Assembly: GCA_022478985.1 (NCBI GenBank)
Contig: JAKSZP010007889.1
Location: forward strand, 62,001-126,000
Origin: Massospora cicadina
Taxonomy: Eukaryota > Entomophthoromycota > Entomophthoromycetes > Entomophthorales > Entomophthoraceae
Direction: 5' to 3'
DNA: 64,000 nucleotides
Part shown: positions 35,150-45,899 of the stretch, in pieces
How the letters are laid out: the number at the start of each line of letters is the position of its first letter
Numbering within the stretch: position 1 is the stretch's first letter
Translations under genes and position numbers: made by a program
Notes under the pieces: model-generated
What the model was told of the DNA's origin: nothing
The model's input: only the letters and a program-made list of their open reading frames with translations
Database searches by the model: none

Positions 35150-35800
35150 CTTAATAAAATGGCAATAATAACTGATCATTCTAAAAATACTTGGATATCA
35201 CAAACAATTTTGGTGATGACATCCGTTTAATAGCATCAAGTTTTTGTTTTGAGGTTGTAAACCATGCACGTTTATAATAAAGCCCAAATATTTTAACTGC
35301 TCCTTAAAGAAGTAACACTTTTGGGGCTTGATTTTAAGATTGGCAGCGGCTAATTTCTTAAATACTTCCTCTAAGTGTTATAAGTGCTCTGTGAATGTTC
35401 AATTAAATACATTGATGTCATCTAGATAGGCTAGAACACAGGAAAATTTGAGGTCACATAAGATGGTATCCATAGCCCATTGAAAAGTTGCAGGGGCATT
35501 ACACAAGCCTTAAGCATCCGTGTAGGTTGGTAAAGCCCTTGTGCCGTTATTATGGCACAATTCTCCTGATCCTCAGATGACATATTGATCTGCCAATGCC
35601 CCAAGATGAGGTCCATTGCTGTTAAGAATTTAGCCTCACCTAACTGATCAAACACATCATCAAATCGTGGCAAGGGATAAGAGTCTTTTTTGTTATTTTA
35701 TTAAGATGCAATAGTAAATTACAACCCTGTTTGACCTATTCTTTTTTGATGATTAATATTGAACTAGCCCATGGGCTGGATGAAGGCACAAGGTATCCGT
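35150..35800 (-). pseudogene. Reverse transcriptase remnant of element C (YLDD present)
   Basis: 35673-35431 contains LPRFDDVFDQLGEAKFLTAMDL and ENCAIITAQGLYQPTRM. In another frame CVLAYLDDINVFN follows at about 35395-35435, with both catalytic Asp. Then come HLEEVFKKLAAANLKIKPQKC and YLGFI. It is frameshifted after TRML. Confidence 0.85.
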
Positions 35801-36579
35801 GCTCCAATGACAATCTATTTCTTTGGCAACTACTTCCTCAGCCGCTCAGGACCTTGGAATAGGTATCATTCTAATTGGGGCAGCTTCTCTGGTGTCAATT
35901 TGATGGAGTGCATTTTCTGTGCACCCCAGATTATGGTCATTTTGCACAAAAATAATCTTATATTATTTGAATAAAGCCAATGCTTCATTTTGTTGATCTT
36001 TAATTAATCATGATAATTGTTCCCAAGAAATTAACATATGGATACTTCCAGCTGAATCTGGTGATCCCATTTCATTTAAATCCCCGGATTTGTGGAAGGA
36101 ATGGAGCTCTGTTATAGGGATTAACTGGGAAAATGCAACTATTTGATTTTTCTTGATTTCAATTGGCGTTTTTCCCATATTGGCTAATAGAATATGATTT
36201 TCCTTATGACCAGGAATTAGTATTCCTGGAGCTAACCAAGTTTCAATTTTTGATCTTCACCAGGGAGCCTCAATTTTGACATATAATTACTCAGGAATTT
36301 TTAGCATAAGTCCAGTAATTGACCACTGTCTGCACCCTAGGTGGTATAATTAATTCCTTTTTTATTTAGATTGGAATTCCTCAGTTTTTGTTCATGCATT
36401 TTGGTAAATACTGGATTTTTTACCAACTAGTATATAACCAACAGGAATGATGTGATCCTTATACATTTTATTTATAAAGTTATTTTTCCTAATGAGGAGG
36501 ACATCCCCCTTTTGATTATAGATCAATGTTAGCATCTGGCCCAAGATTTTTAGAGTACATTCCTCAAGTTTGCACTTTA

Positions 36580-37059
36580 CTACATACTTCCACATGAAGT
36601 CATGCCAATGAGAATATCATAATTCTGATTGGGTAGAACAATCGCTGGCTCAGACATAACTAGGGATCCAAAATGAGGGGTTAAGTCACTATAAACCCCA
36701 CAGGAAGTAGTAGGGTTGGGCCCAGCTGTATTATACTGCTTTTGATGTGCTATATCTGGCAAAATCTTTAGACGTTTTACTAATTTGGTAGACACAATAT
36801 TGATAGGTGCAATGCTATCAATAATAGCCCTTACTTCTACTTGGTTAACCAAAATGTTGACATAGGTACACTCAGAGTATTGTGAACAATTCTTTACTAA
36901 ATTAATACCGGCATCTGTTGCCATATCCAGAGTATAAAAAATTCTAGGTGAATGCAGAAGAAATTCATTAATAAGAACAATAATAATTGATATGTTAAAG
37001 TCTTCCAATTTCGTTTCTAGCAATTTTTCCTCATTGTCAGCATTTTGGGCCTTTCTCAA
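36580..37059 (-). pseudogene. Aspartic protease remnant of element C (DTG mutated to DSI)
   Basis: The 159-codon frame aligns with the proteases of D and E: YSECTYVNILVNQVEVRAII, then DSIAPINIVSTKLVKRL, TAGPNPT, HFGSLVMSEPAIVLPNQNYDILIG. The active-site DTGAP reads DSIAP, which lacks the essential Gly. Confidence 0.85.
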
Positions 37060-37339
37060 AAATTGCTAAGCATTAGGCCAAGCAACCTCTGATATGGTCT
37101 CAGGGTCAATTGGCTTTTTTCTTAATTTATTACTTGGCATTTGAATCCATGCTCCAATGAAAAGAATTTAATACAGGTTCCAACATACAGGTCAGAGATG
37201 ATAATTTCCCAGAGCTTATTCAGTAGAACTGGGCAACCTGCAGATCTAGATCATTCCATATCTAGACAGCAGGGCCTTTTCCTGACTCATCATAGGTATT
37301 GTTTTCCTGGACGAAGTTCACCTGACCCTTTGGTTTCTT

Positions 37340-39315
37340 AGTCCATCACTGGGCAGCATAGTGTCCAGTATTTCTGCATCTGTTACAAGTGATGCGCAGT
37401 GCATTACTAGATCATTTTGGACCATTGGGTTTTTCCCCATTTTGTTGAGAAAAATCCTTTTTGGGCTCAGGATTTTTCTGCTAAATTTGAGTTAAAAGGC
37501 AGTTGTTGTTTTACACTTCAATTTGGTGCATCAAAAGTGGAGGCCAATTCTTTTAGGTGCTTCACAATTTGAGAAGTAGTATTATTAGGAAAGTTGACGC
37601 CATGGATTGGTTTAAATCCTGATGAGGTCAGAGTGCTGCCTTCATGGCGATGCAAGCATCAAAATCACTCAGGTTGTTAGCTCCCATCAGGATTTGCGCT
37701 CCTTCATTGTTGGACATCTGCCCTCACAGCTTAAAAGTAAGAATGTTTTAGGTTGAATTCAGCCGAAGAGTGGAAATGTCAGCCATTTGTAATTTTCTGA
37801 TGTTGTTAAGGGTTCATTTAATAATAGTAAAGATGCAAAAATTGATAGAGTTGGCCAAAAGTCCCTGGCTGATTCTTAGTGGAACCCAGTTAATAGGGGA
37901 AATACCAGCTCAAAACCTGTACGGGCACTAGTATTAAAATCAGCTGGTCATATTACTCTGACCTCACCACAGACCTTGGGGGAATTATTGGAAGGCACTC
38001 CCCCAATCCCAACAAAGTCCTCCAATGCACCTGCGCGGGACACCCCCCTTTTTATAGGCTTAGCAAGGGTCCCCCAAGGTGCATTAAATTTCTTGGGTGG
38101 TGATTGGATTAAATTTATAAAAACATTACCTCACAGGTATATTTTAGCCAATCAGAATTTCTCTTCCTTCATTTTGCTGCCCTGAAGCAAGTTCCTGAGC
38201 TACAATACATTAATCCTGCATATTTCCTAATTTGGACTTATGTACATTATTCTGAATATATTCCCAAATTCCCCCTTGACCCTCAAAATTACTTTAGATA
38301 CTAGATAGTCAGAGGTTGAGGGTTATCATTTTTCCCCTGTATTGCACTCATAATAAAATTATAAAAATCCAATCTTTAGTAACGCTTTACATTTAAATTT
38401 ATTTTATTAAAATCCTTTGTGAAAACCAACTTGCGTAAAGCACCAGTGAGCACCAATTCCGCTGGTTTCCCACATTCATAGAAATGGTCAGTAAATTCTC
38501 CTAAGGTTTCATCTTTTTTGGAATTGTATTCCCATGAACTCCTTTTTTGGTTAGCCACTCATTCTGGTATGCCAAATTACTTTATAATCTCATTTTTTGC
38601 CTCATTATATGACCAATTTTCCCCTTGAAAATGGGGTAATATCAAGTTTAGACAAGTGGTATCTAAACAATTGATAACGGTAACAGCTTTTTGACAATCA
38701 CTGCAGCCAAACATGGACATTTCAAGCAATATGAAGAAAGATGGGACATTATCCCAATGAAAGGGTGTCAATTTTGAGATGGGCTGAAATTCCTCAGTTT
38801 CCAAAGCTCTTTTGCAGGATGAGCAGCGTGGCTAGCCATTCTAGTGCCAGTGGGTTTGTTGTTGGGGGTCATTGCCAAAATGGCAGCATAGGCACTTGGC
38901 ATATTTTGTGTAGGCTGAATGCTCCCTATATTGCTTTCATTGTCATATAGATCCTGGTCCCCCTTCTCAGTCTCCACATGAATACAAGTACATTGATGTT
39001 TTTCTGATTCTTGTATTAGTTTCAGGAGCTGACTATGTTTCTCCTATAATAGCTGATTTTTCCCAGCCTTAGCTTAAAATGCTACTTTAAACAGGAGTAG
39101 ATCCTTCTCTAATTTGAGCTTTTTCTGCTATAAAACAGATATTTCTCCAAATAACTTATTATCAATTTCTCTGGCAAGGTTGACAGCTTTTTCCACCTTG
39201 GTAACATAATTCTCCATTATAGATAAATCAGCATGAGCCACCAATATTAGAGGGTCTGATTCACACTCTCCAGATCACTTCATAGCTACAGAATCTCACC
39301 CTGAACAGAAGACAT
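37340..39315 (-). pseudogene. gag remnant of element C with zinc knuckle
   Basis: A candidate start ATG is at 39315-39313 (MSSVQGEIL, then a stop). Later frames show a helical region (VTKVEKAVNLAREIDNKL), 38977-38768, 38804-38577 and 38558-38376 with capsid-like FTDHFYECGKPAELVLTGAL. The knuckle CNRCRNTGHYAAQ at 37346-37387 has a TGA stop where the last Cys should be. About 36580-37340 joins it to the protease. Confidence 0.7.
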
Positions 39316-39345
39316 GGTGGTATTTTTTGATAAGACTCAACTATA

Positions 39346-39363
39346 CCCCTGTAGTGAGCACCA
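39346..39363 (-). promoter_or_regulatory. Primer-binding site of element C
   Basis: The + strand CCCCTGTAGTGAGCACCA directly precedes the LTR start TGTAAAC (39366) after two bases. It is the reverse complement of TGGTGCTCACTACAGGGG as used by F. Confidence 0.8.
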
Positions 39364-39365
39364 AG

Positions 39366-40140
39366 TGTAAACTTTTGGGTTAGTTCACTGCACAGGTTGA
39401 TAGTAAACTTACAAAAGCTCTAGCTGTTTGGTGAAAACTAGTAGGTTGAGGTTTAATAAGTGACAATGAATCCACTCTGGCAAACTGTATCTGAGAAAAA
39501 TAACTAGGTACTTTTATTCCCTTCAAACTTCAATTTAGAAGTAAATATAATAATTTTATAGCAGTTAATTATGTATTTTATTAGAAAATGCTAGGGGTTT
39601 TTATAGGCAGAAGGTGGACAACTTTTTCATATAATTCTCTGAAAGTCAACTGATTAGTCTCTTGAAACTTCTAACCCTTAGGATTAACTTCTGATGATGG
39701 CAAATACCTTCATCTTAGTTAATCCTCAGTAGTATAATTTTTTACTGATTGGCAACCATCCCCTTGTGTTAGAAACTGTACACAGATGGGCTGGTAGCTA
39801 TGTTAACTGATTATGATTACTAGATACTGCTGAAACAAGAGTTAAAATGCTTCAGTAACATCATAAAATGACCCTACTTGTTCATTGCCTCTACTTGAAT
39901 GATTCAATATGATAATCTGACTATTGGTAATAAAGACCTCATCAAATTGCCTAATTATTATTGTTGGGGATGATCCCCAATAAATTATTAATTAAAACTA
40001 ATTATCAGATTATATCCTTTGGTTAATTACAGACAAGAATTTAGTCAGCAAACATTGCTAAATAATAAACTGCTTTTAACAATCTTCAAAATCCTAATTG
40101 GCAAGTGAGATAGATAATGTAGTCAACCAAATTTCCAACA
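39366..40140 (-). repeat. 5' LTR of element C
   Basis: 775 bp, starting TGTAAACTTTTGGGTTAG and ending AAATTTCCAACA on the + strand, followed by the target-site duplication GCATG (40141-40145). It shows the unoccupied target of element D at GGGTT. Confidence 0.9.
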
Positions 40141-40145
40141 GCATG

Positions 40146-40760
40146 CTACTTTCATACTTCAGATAGTTTATAAGACAATAGTCCCCAGCAGGTTCTTCTG
40201 TCAGTCCATTACTTTCACTTTCCCTGTCTTAAGAACTACCCTAAAAAATTATCAATTTTAAAATTTAAACAAACAGCAGTTTTCACCAGTAGCTATGTTT
40301 CCCAGTTTTTGAAAGATCTAGGCCATAGTGGCACTTTTTATTCCTAACATGTATAAATTACCTTGGTCAGCTTTACTATAGTATTCTGGTTGCTTTTTGG
40401 GTGCCAACTCATCCAGATTGGCAGGCCAACCTTGATTTTATCTTCCAGTTCCAAGACATCCACCACATGAGCCAAGTTACTTATATGAGTTAAGGGTGAC
40501 TGGGATCCTGAGGCCCCATTTGTGCTTAGAGGTGCTGATTATGGTCCAGGTGATGGCTGAGCCTCAGGACTTACATCTAGAGCCTGTTTTACAGTTGATA
40601 TTGAACTCCTCATTGGAGTCCACCAAGTCATTACCTTCTTAGGCTACCTGGTGCTTTTTATAATTTTATTTATACTCTATATGGGCCATCCAGGTGTGGT
40701 CACCATCCTCGGTGTCTTATTTCCTGTCATTTTAGTAGTGAGTTCACCTATAAGCTGATT
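40146..40760 (-). repeat. Unclassified dispersed repeat copy
   Basis: 40380-40620 resembles 10050-10200 and, at GTTGCTTTTTGGGTGCCAAC...ATTGGCAGGCCAACC, also 62085-62130 and 46330-46370. On the - strand these decode to KVGLPIWMSWHPKSN-like, TDLPIEVREHPESN-like and KTGLPVWVSRH-like peptides, suggesting a shared ancient protein. The family is not recognised. Confidence 0.5.
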
Positions 40761-41430
40761 TTGGATACCCCATCACCTCTCCGGGAATAGGAGAGTTACA
40801 GACGCTCTCCTCATACATGGGTGAAGTTAACTATATTCCACTATATAATTTTCTTTTAACCATTTACTTTAACTTACAATACTAAAACAATAGTCCTATC
40901 TAATTTAAATGTCCTACTTTTCTTGATCTTGGTTGTAGGGCTTATACTTTTTATAACTCAGACTCGCTCGAGCTGTGGATATCAACGCTAAGATAATTGC
41001 GGTGCCCCTAGCACCGGCCGTTGTGAAATTCCCCAAATTACTGAAGCCGCACGACTTGTAGAATGGATTTCATGGTTATTTACTATTTAGCCTTCTGCCA
41101 AGTAACGTCAAGAGTGGGCCTGAGTCACATTATCAATAAAGATTTAATATAATTACATTTTAAGGTTTCACAATGGTAGGATCACATTAACGAGTTCCAT
41201 GAAAATCTGATTGGTTCGTTGAGTTGCCACAATTAAAGATTTGAATACTGAAAGAATTTAAAATTGATGAATGCATTATGCAATTTAGATTCCAATTTGG
41301 AAGCTGGCCAACGCTTCGAATTTACGGCATTACTTTAAGCTTGCATACTAATATTCTGACTGCTGCAACTATTCCATATTTCACATTCACTACTTGGGCT
41401 TATTAACATCTGAACTCCAAACCATCCCTT
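40761..41430. other. Region upstream of HSE1 with a CpG-rich patch
   Basis: From about 40965 CpG becomes frequent, in contrast to the flanking repeats. 40970-41060 is open on both strands (ending FPKLLKPHDL and a stop on +; reading SNLGNFTTAGARGTAII on -), so part of an exon is possible but cannot be decided. A hairpin CGGTGC/GCACCG lies near 41000-41018. 41060-41430 is AT-rich and presumably holds the HSE1 promoter. Confidence 0.4.
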
Positions 41431-43325
41431 ATGTTTCGGTCCACCAATCCTTTTGAAGAAAGAGTTGGTAATACTTTGAACTTTAAATAATTTATCTTTG
41501 CTTTTGCCTACTTTGATATGTCTGTTTCGTTTTAACCTTTCAAAAAGTCAAGGCTACCAGTGAATCTCTCACAACGGAAGACTGGCAGTTGATTATAGAA
41601 ATATGTGACAAGGTTGTCAGCGAAGCGATGTACTTTATACGTCAGTTTTGTTCTTATTTTATAGTGCAAGGGAATGTGTGGCTGCCATTTTAAAACGGCT
41701 CTTACATCGAATGCAAATGTAGTCTTGTATGCGTTGACGGTATGGGTATCCCTCGTTCCTCTATTGAGAAAATTTTTCCATAGCTCACTGAGGCACTAGT
41801 AAAAAATTGCGATCTGCTTGCAAAACGAGAAGTTGCGTCAAGAGCTTTTACGACGACCCTCAGTCGTGTCTTGGCCGATCCCGTAAGGAAGCTTGTTCGC
41901 TTGCACTAAGCTTCAAAGGACGCTCATGCCAAGGTTAAAGAGCGGATTCTTTACTTGATACAAGATTGGACCGAGCAATTTAAAACCGACGCCTCCTTGA
42001 ATCTCATGGAGGAACTCTATTCAAAGCTCAAAACTCAAGGTATCTTTTTTAAAAAGCGACAAGTAAATATTTTAGGCTTTCGTTTTCCATCAAAAGCACA
42101 AGAACTTCCGCCTTCAAAAGTATGCGTTGATTTTGCTTCTAATCTCTTCAGTCAAAGCTAGAATCTCAAAGAGAGGAAGAAGAGTTTCAGCTGGCTCTGG
42201 CTTTATCACTATCAGAAACTGAGTCCAAAACTTCAGGCACCAGAGTAAGCTGGTTGTTTACATTTTAACTTAATCTTAGAAACCTTTGCTCTCCAAATCC
42301 GAGAGCAACATTTCAAAGACAAATACCGCACTGGCTTCCGGGCGGCCTGTCACTGTAAGTTGGTTTGTAATTTTTGCTTATCTAACTTCTCAGAAACCAA
42401 AGGAGAAGTTCCAAGTTCGCGCTCTCTTTGATTTTATCCCGTCTGAAAAGGGAGAGCTAGGGTTTCATAAAGGAGACATAATCAAGGTTATTGATGATCA
42501 GTATAAGAATTGGTGGAAAGGGGAGCTTCATAGCCAAATAGGGATTTTTCCAGCCAACTATGTGGTACTTTTAGTTGCTGTAAGGATCTAAACATCTTAG
42601 GAAAAACTTCCAGAGTCTGTATCTCTCGATGATGTTGCTCTTCTTGAGCTTGAAGCGTCGGTCAATAAAGATGCCGCTATGATGAATGAGCTACTCCGGG
42701 ATCTGCATGCATTAAATCCAAATGATAACATTGGCGAAAATGAAAAGTTGCACGAGATGTATTCATCCTCGCTTCTTATTCGGCCCAAGCTTTTAAAGCT
42801 CATCAGTGCTTATTCACTTAAAAAGGGTACTTTTAGTTACGCTTCTTTTTACTTATTTCTAGAATCACTTATGAACCTCAACGAAAAGTTTGTCAAAGCT
42901 CGAACTGAATTCGAGCGCTTGCAATATGGTCACGCCCCCTCGCACATTTCACATGGCCATCCTGGGCACACGAATAGTAAGTTTTTGGCTCGTTTGAGTG
43001 GCTGGATTGAAGCCTGACCTTTGCTCTAAAAGGATCCTATTCTCAAGGGGCATATCCTTCCATAGAACATGGTATGCTACCGACCGACCCTTACTCCATA
43101 AAGCCAGGAGAAGTTCAACCTTCAATATACGGTCCTGGACCCTCGCCTTATGCTGCTTACGTCACTTCTGTTCCCTCTGGCCATCCTTCTGAGGGGCCAC
43201 ACTCTGGATCTATTCGGGGAACTCCGATAGGCTATTACCCCCGAGGAAATTATTTTACGCCTCCGCCGGAGAACCAGCCTGGCGCCGTGCCTGGGGAATG
43301 CTCAGGGGTCAGGCTACCCTCCTGA
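41431..43325 (+). CDS. HSE1: Hse1, ESCRT-0 subunit (class E vacuolar protein sorting), 12 exons
   Basis: With Vps27, Hse1 forms ESCRT-0, which binds ubiquitinated cargo on endosomes for multivesicular-body sorting. Exons: 41431-41467, 41548-41629, 41665-41739, 41784-41882, 41919-42039, 42076-42119, 42152-42244, 42280-42354, 42394-42564, 42601-42826, 42863-42976 and 43033-43325; all introns are GT-AG. About 476 residues. An N-terminal VHS domain (about 5-140) starts with NPFEERV and includes ILKRLLHR and LIQDWTEQF. A UIM (about 160-177) has EEEEFQLALALSLSE. An SH3 domain (about 213-266) has ALFDF, NWWKGEL and PANYV. A helical GAT-like region (267-360, NELLRDLHALNP, LNEKFVKAR) and a Pro/Tyr/Gly-rich tail follow. 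Exon 3 lacks one base near 41710 (HRN-ANV expected), so the frame is broken as sequenced. Shifting by one base in GGGG near 43305 would extend the tail to a TAG at 43354-43356. ATG 41431 is chosen because MFRSTNPFEERV is the family N-terminus. Confidence 0.93.
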
Positions 43326-44060
43326 AGCCACATACCCCCCTGGCCCACATCAATAGTTGCATAAATGCCTGGAACGGCTTTTGAGTTTCTCGCTTTAAAC
43401 GTTGCATTCGCTTTCATTGTAGATTATAAGTCCGTTTTCAAAATGCACATTAAATCTTTGTCTTTAATTTTAACTTCGCTTGACTATATGTTGTTTCTGC
43501 TTGAAATTGTGCGTCGTATTGACACTAAGGAAACTACACGGTGTTAGATTGAATTAATTCTTGTTGCTTTTGATATTAACCCGTAGCATTAATTCATGAA
43601 AATTTTAACTTCTAGCGCGATTTTCTTATTCCGATGTATTTACGGATTAACCTCGTCATTGGCAGTTTGCTCATACAAGGGGTTAGTTTCAAAGGTTCAG
43701 AACTTGGCTTCGCCAAATTCAACCCCAGGTTTGCATTAAAATAATAGGTGGTTTCCTGGGATTGCGTTTACATACGTATTGGTAACTCGGCTTGTCAAAG
43801 GAAATGAACTATTCCTTCATAGGTTTGCGCCTAGAAATGTGTCACTGCGGATTTTTAGAAAATGGAGGGAACTGTAAAGTTTGGAACCTTGTAAGACAAT
43901 GGTATGTTAAGTAACGTGATGGGTAGATTTCCATCTTACAACTTCCCGGCTGAACGGAAAATCACGTATCGTTTCAGCCTGGGAAAGTGTTTTTCGCTTG
44001 CAAGCTCAAAATTTTGAGCAGTTGGAAGGTATAAAATTAGAACCGTTAGGGTGCTAACCA
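43326..44060. other. 3' flank of HSE1, CpG-rich single-copy sequence
   Basis: No ORF here is convincing; 43365-43547 has a hydrophobic 60-codon frame without support. It probably holds the 3' UTR and an intergenic spacer. Hairpins: TTGGCTTCGCCAA near 43709-43721, and a 13-bp stem with two single-base bulges at 43944-43984 (TCCCGGCTGAACG against CGTTTCAGCCTGGGA). CpG density drops again after about 44050. Confidence 0.4.
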
Positions 44061-44769
44061 TAATGTGTTTAGGTATTATCTAGGTCCATGCCAATTTTTC
44101 AAGCCAAGTATTCATAAATTGAAATTTAGCAAGATGGATACATTTTTTTGTAAAAAAAAGTATGTGTAGAAATAATTCAACAATCGCATATAGAGGTAAA
44201 TAATATTAAGCTCTAAAAATAATATTGTGCTGATCTGGAGGTTATGCCTAACTGATAAGAGCGTTCAGCTGCCATGTTGGAAGAACAAGTTTGGTTTCAC
44301 ATTTGAACACAATATAGTTCTGAGCTTATGATTTTAGTGGGAAGGATATGTGAAAGAGTTAACAAGCTTATATTGGATGAGAATTTTAAACATACCCACA
44401 TACTTTTAGAAGAAAAGCATATAATAAGTCTTTTCAAATTGGGGTTAAAACTTGAGCCTTCCTCTCCTGTATCACTTTAACTTTTTGATCAAATAGATTT
44501 GGCTAATCAGACTTAGCTTCATTGTTTCACCAATCAGGGATGAGTAAGTGACAGGATCTACTAAAAGATGTTTGCACCTGTAACAAATAGAAAGAATAGT
44601 TAAAAAGGGTTAACTGCTTAACTTCAACTACTATGCAGAAAAAGTCCTAATATTTTATCTGCTAACCAAATTTAAGGTAGTCCTGGACTACTAATAATTA
44701 TAAATATTAGCTATATGTTTTCTAAGTTCTTGTATTAGATATTTAGATATTTGTTCTACTGAGAAGAAA

Positions 44770-45480
44770 ATTAGGAAGATAGCTATAAGTACTGGGGAGC
44801 ACCCCCTGCAGCTTAACTGAGGAGCATCCTTTTAAGACCAAGGGGGCTAAACAGGCTGCTAAGCCCCTCACCAATCAGAGCAATTTAGTATATGTGGCTG
44901 ATGAGAGGTGAATGATAGCCTACCTCTTGAATATTATTTCTTTACCCCCTCTTCTTACTACCAAGGAGTTGAAGAAGATTGAGGAGGGGTGTCAGGAGGT
45001 GATATTAGCTAGGAGCCATTGCCAGCAGAAAGTTTGTAGCCTCCCACTTTGCCAGGAGATATCCCACCTAGTTCAAATTTTTATCAATATTAGTAAGTTG
45101 ATAATAAGAAAAATTAGATCAATCAAATCACCCTTGAATTTGAAATCACCAATTTAACCTTCCTTATCACCAGTGAAGGTGAGCCTGGCTCAACAGGTTT
45201 AGGTATATCAAACTCATTTAATTTGAAAAAGATAACCCTTCCTTTCCTAGTCTTAGGTGCATCCTGTTGACTGTTACACAAATATTGACCGGCTCACTAG
45301 GCAGAATTGCACACTAATAAAACTTTTGTAAAAAATTTGATACCAATCTGGCCAGTCAGGTTGGATCTGAATCAGCATTAGTAGTGACTTAGTAAGTTGA
45401 TCAGCTAGAATCAAGTATGATTGGACCTATCAAGGTTCATACATACTTTCCCTATTCCCAAAGCTTACAACTCTAAAGAT
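44770..45480 (-). repeat. Unclassified dispersed repeat copy
   Basis: 44830-45020 is colinear with 60830-61045 (shared AAG-GGG-TGAAG...GCAG, GACGAGAGGTG/GATGAGAGGTG and AAG-AGTT-AAGAAGAT blocks). 45250-45360 resembles 10200-10360. No intact frame is present. The element type is unknown. Confidence 0.5.
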
Positions 45481-45526
45481 AACAAGCCCTAACATATGAT
45501 ATTATCAATCTATTTTCCCTTTGTTT

Positions 45527-45814
45527 ATAATTTATAATTTTATTTGAGGTGGGATGACCTGGGGATGATACTGCACCGATTGGGGAAGTGAAGAAAATGG
45601 GAAAGGAGGATAAAATCTGGAAAACCTCCATGCATGGCATATGATAGGCCAGGAACTCCATGGACTGCCTTTGCTATTTGCTATCTCAGTTTGGGGCATT
45701 GGCGCGCAAAACCAACACAGTCAAAATCGTCCCCTACCCAAAGTCCATTACCAGGATCAAACTCGGGAGGCAGTGGTAGAGGGTCTATACTCTACCACTG
45801 GGGTATCCTCCCTT
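45527..45814 (-). mobile_element. SINE family 2, tRNA-derived head, 17-bp TSD
   Basis: A 288-bp insert lies between perfect 17-bp duplications CTATTTTCCCTTTGTTT (45510-45526 and 45815-45831). On the - strand the head reads like a tRNA D-arm, CAGTGGTAGAG (A box), and B box GAGTTTGATCC (45754-45764). The tail is ATCCCCAGGTCATCCCACC then TCAAATAAAATT, resembling the LINE 3' tails. Inside, CAGTGGTAGAG (45771-45781) and its inverse CTCTACCACTG (45790-45800) form an 11-bp perfect stem. Confidence 0.8.
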
Positions 45815-45899
45815 CTATTTTCCCTTTGTTTGCAATAAAATAAAAGCTTTTCAAAGTTATTAAGTTTGAATTAATCTTATTACAAGCTATCATAATATA

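Larger units (their letters stand above)
10448..40140 (-). mobile_element. Ty3/gypsy LTR retrotransposon, element C (outermost member of the nested stack)
   Basis: The right (5') LTR is 39366-40140. The left (3') LTR starts at 10448, is interrupted by element D, and resumes at 26710 to 27550. A perfect target-site duplication GCATG lies at 10443-10447 and 40141-40145. On the - strand the 5' LTR is followed by a primer-binding site (39346-39363) and then gag, zinc knuckle, protease, RT, RNase H and integrase. A polypurine tract (reverse complement AAGTGGGGGATG) sits just before the 3' LTR. A LINE (28006-33279) is inserted downstream of integrase. All frames are broken. Confidence 0.9.

Noticed and set aside
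40970..41060. Terminal exon of a gene ending FPKLLKPHDL
   Set aside because: Both strands are open, no upstream exons can be joined, and the peptide is not recognised; noted only as a CpG-rich patch.
41907..41909. TAA stop in the VHS domain of HSE1
   Set aside because: It lies inside a 36-nt GT-AG intron (41883-41918). Splicing joins LADP to DAHAKVKERI in frame, as the family requires.
43289..43308. 19-nt intron near the HSE1 C-terminus
   Set aside because: Too short for splicing; a one-base homopolymer error explains the same frame change.
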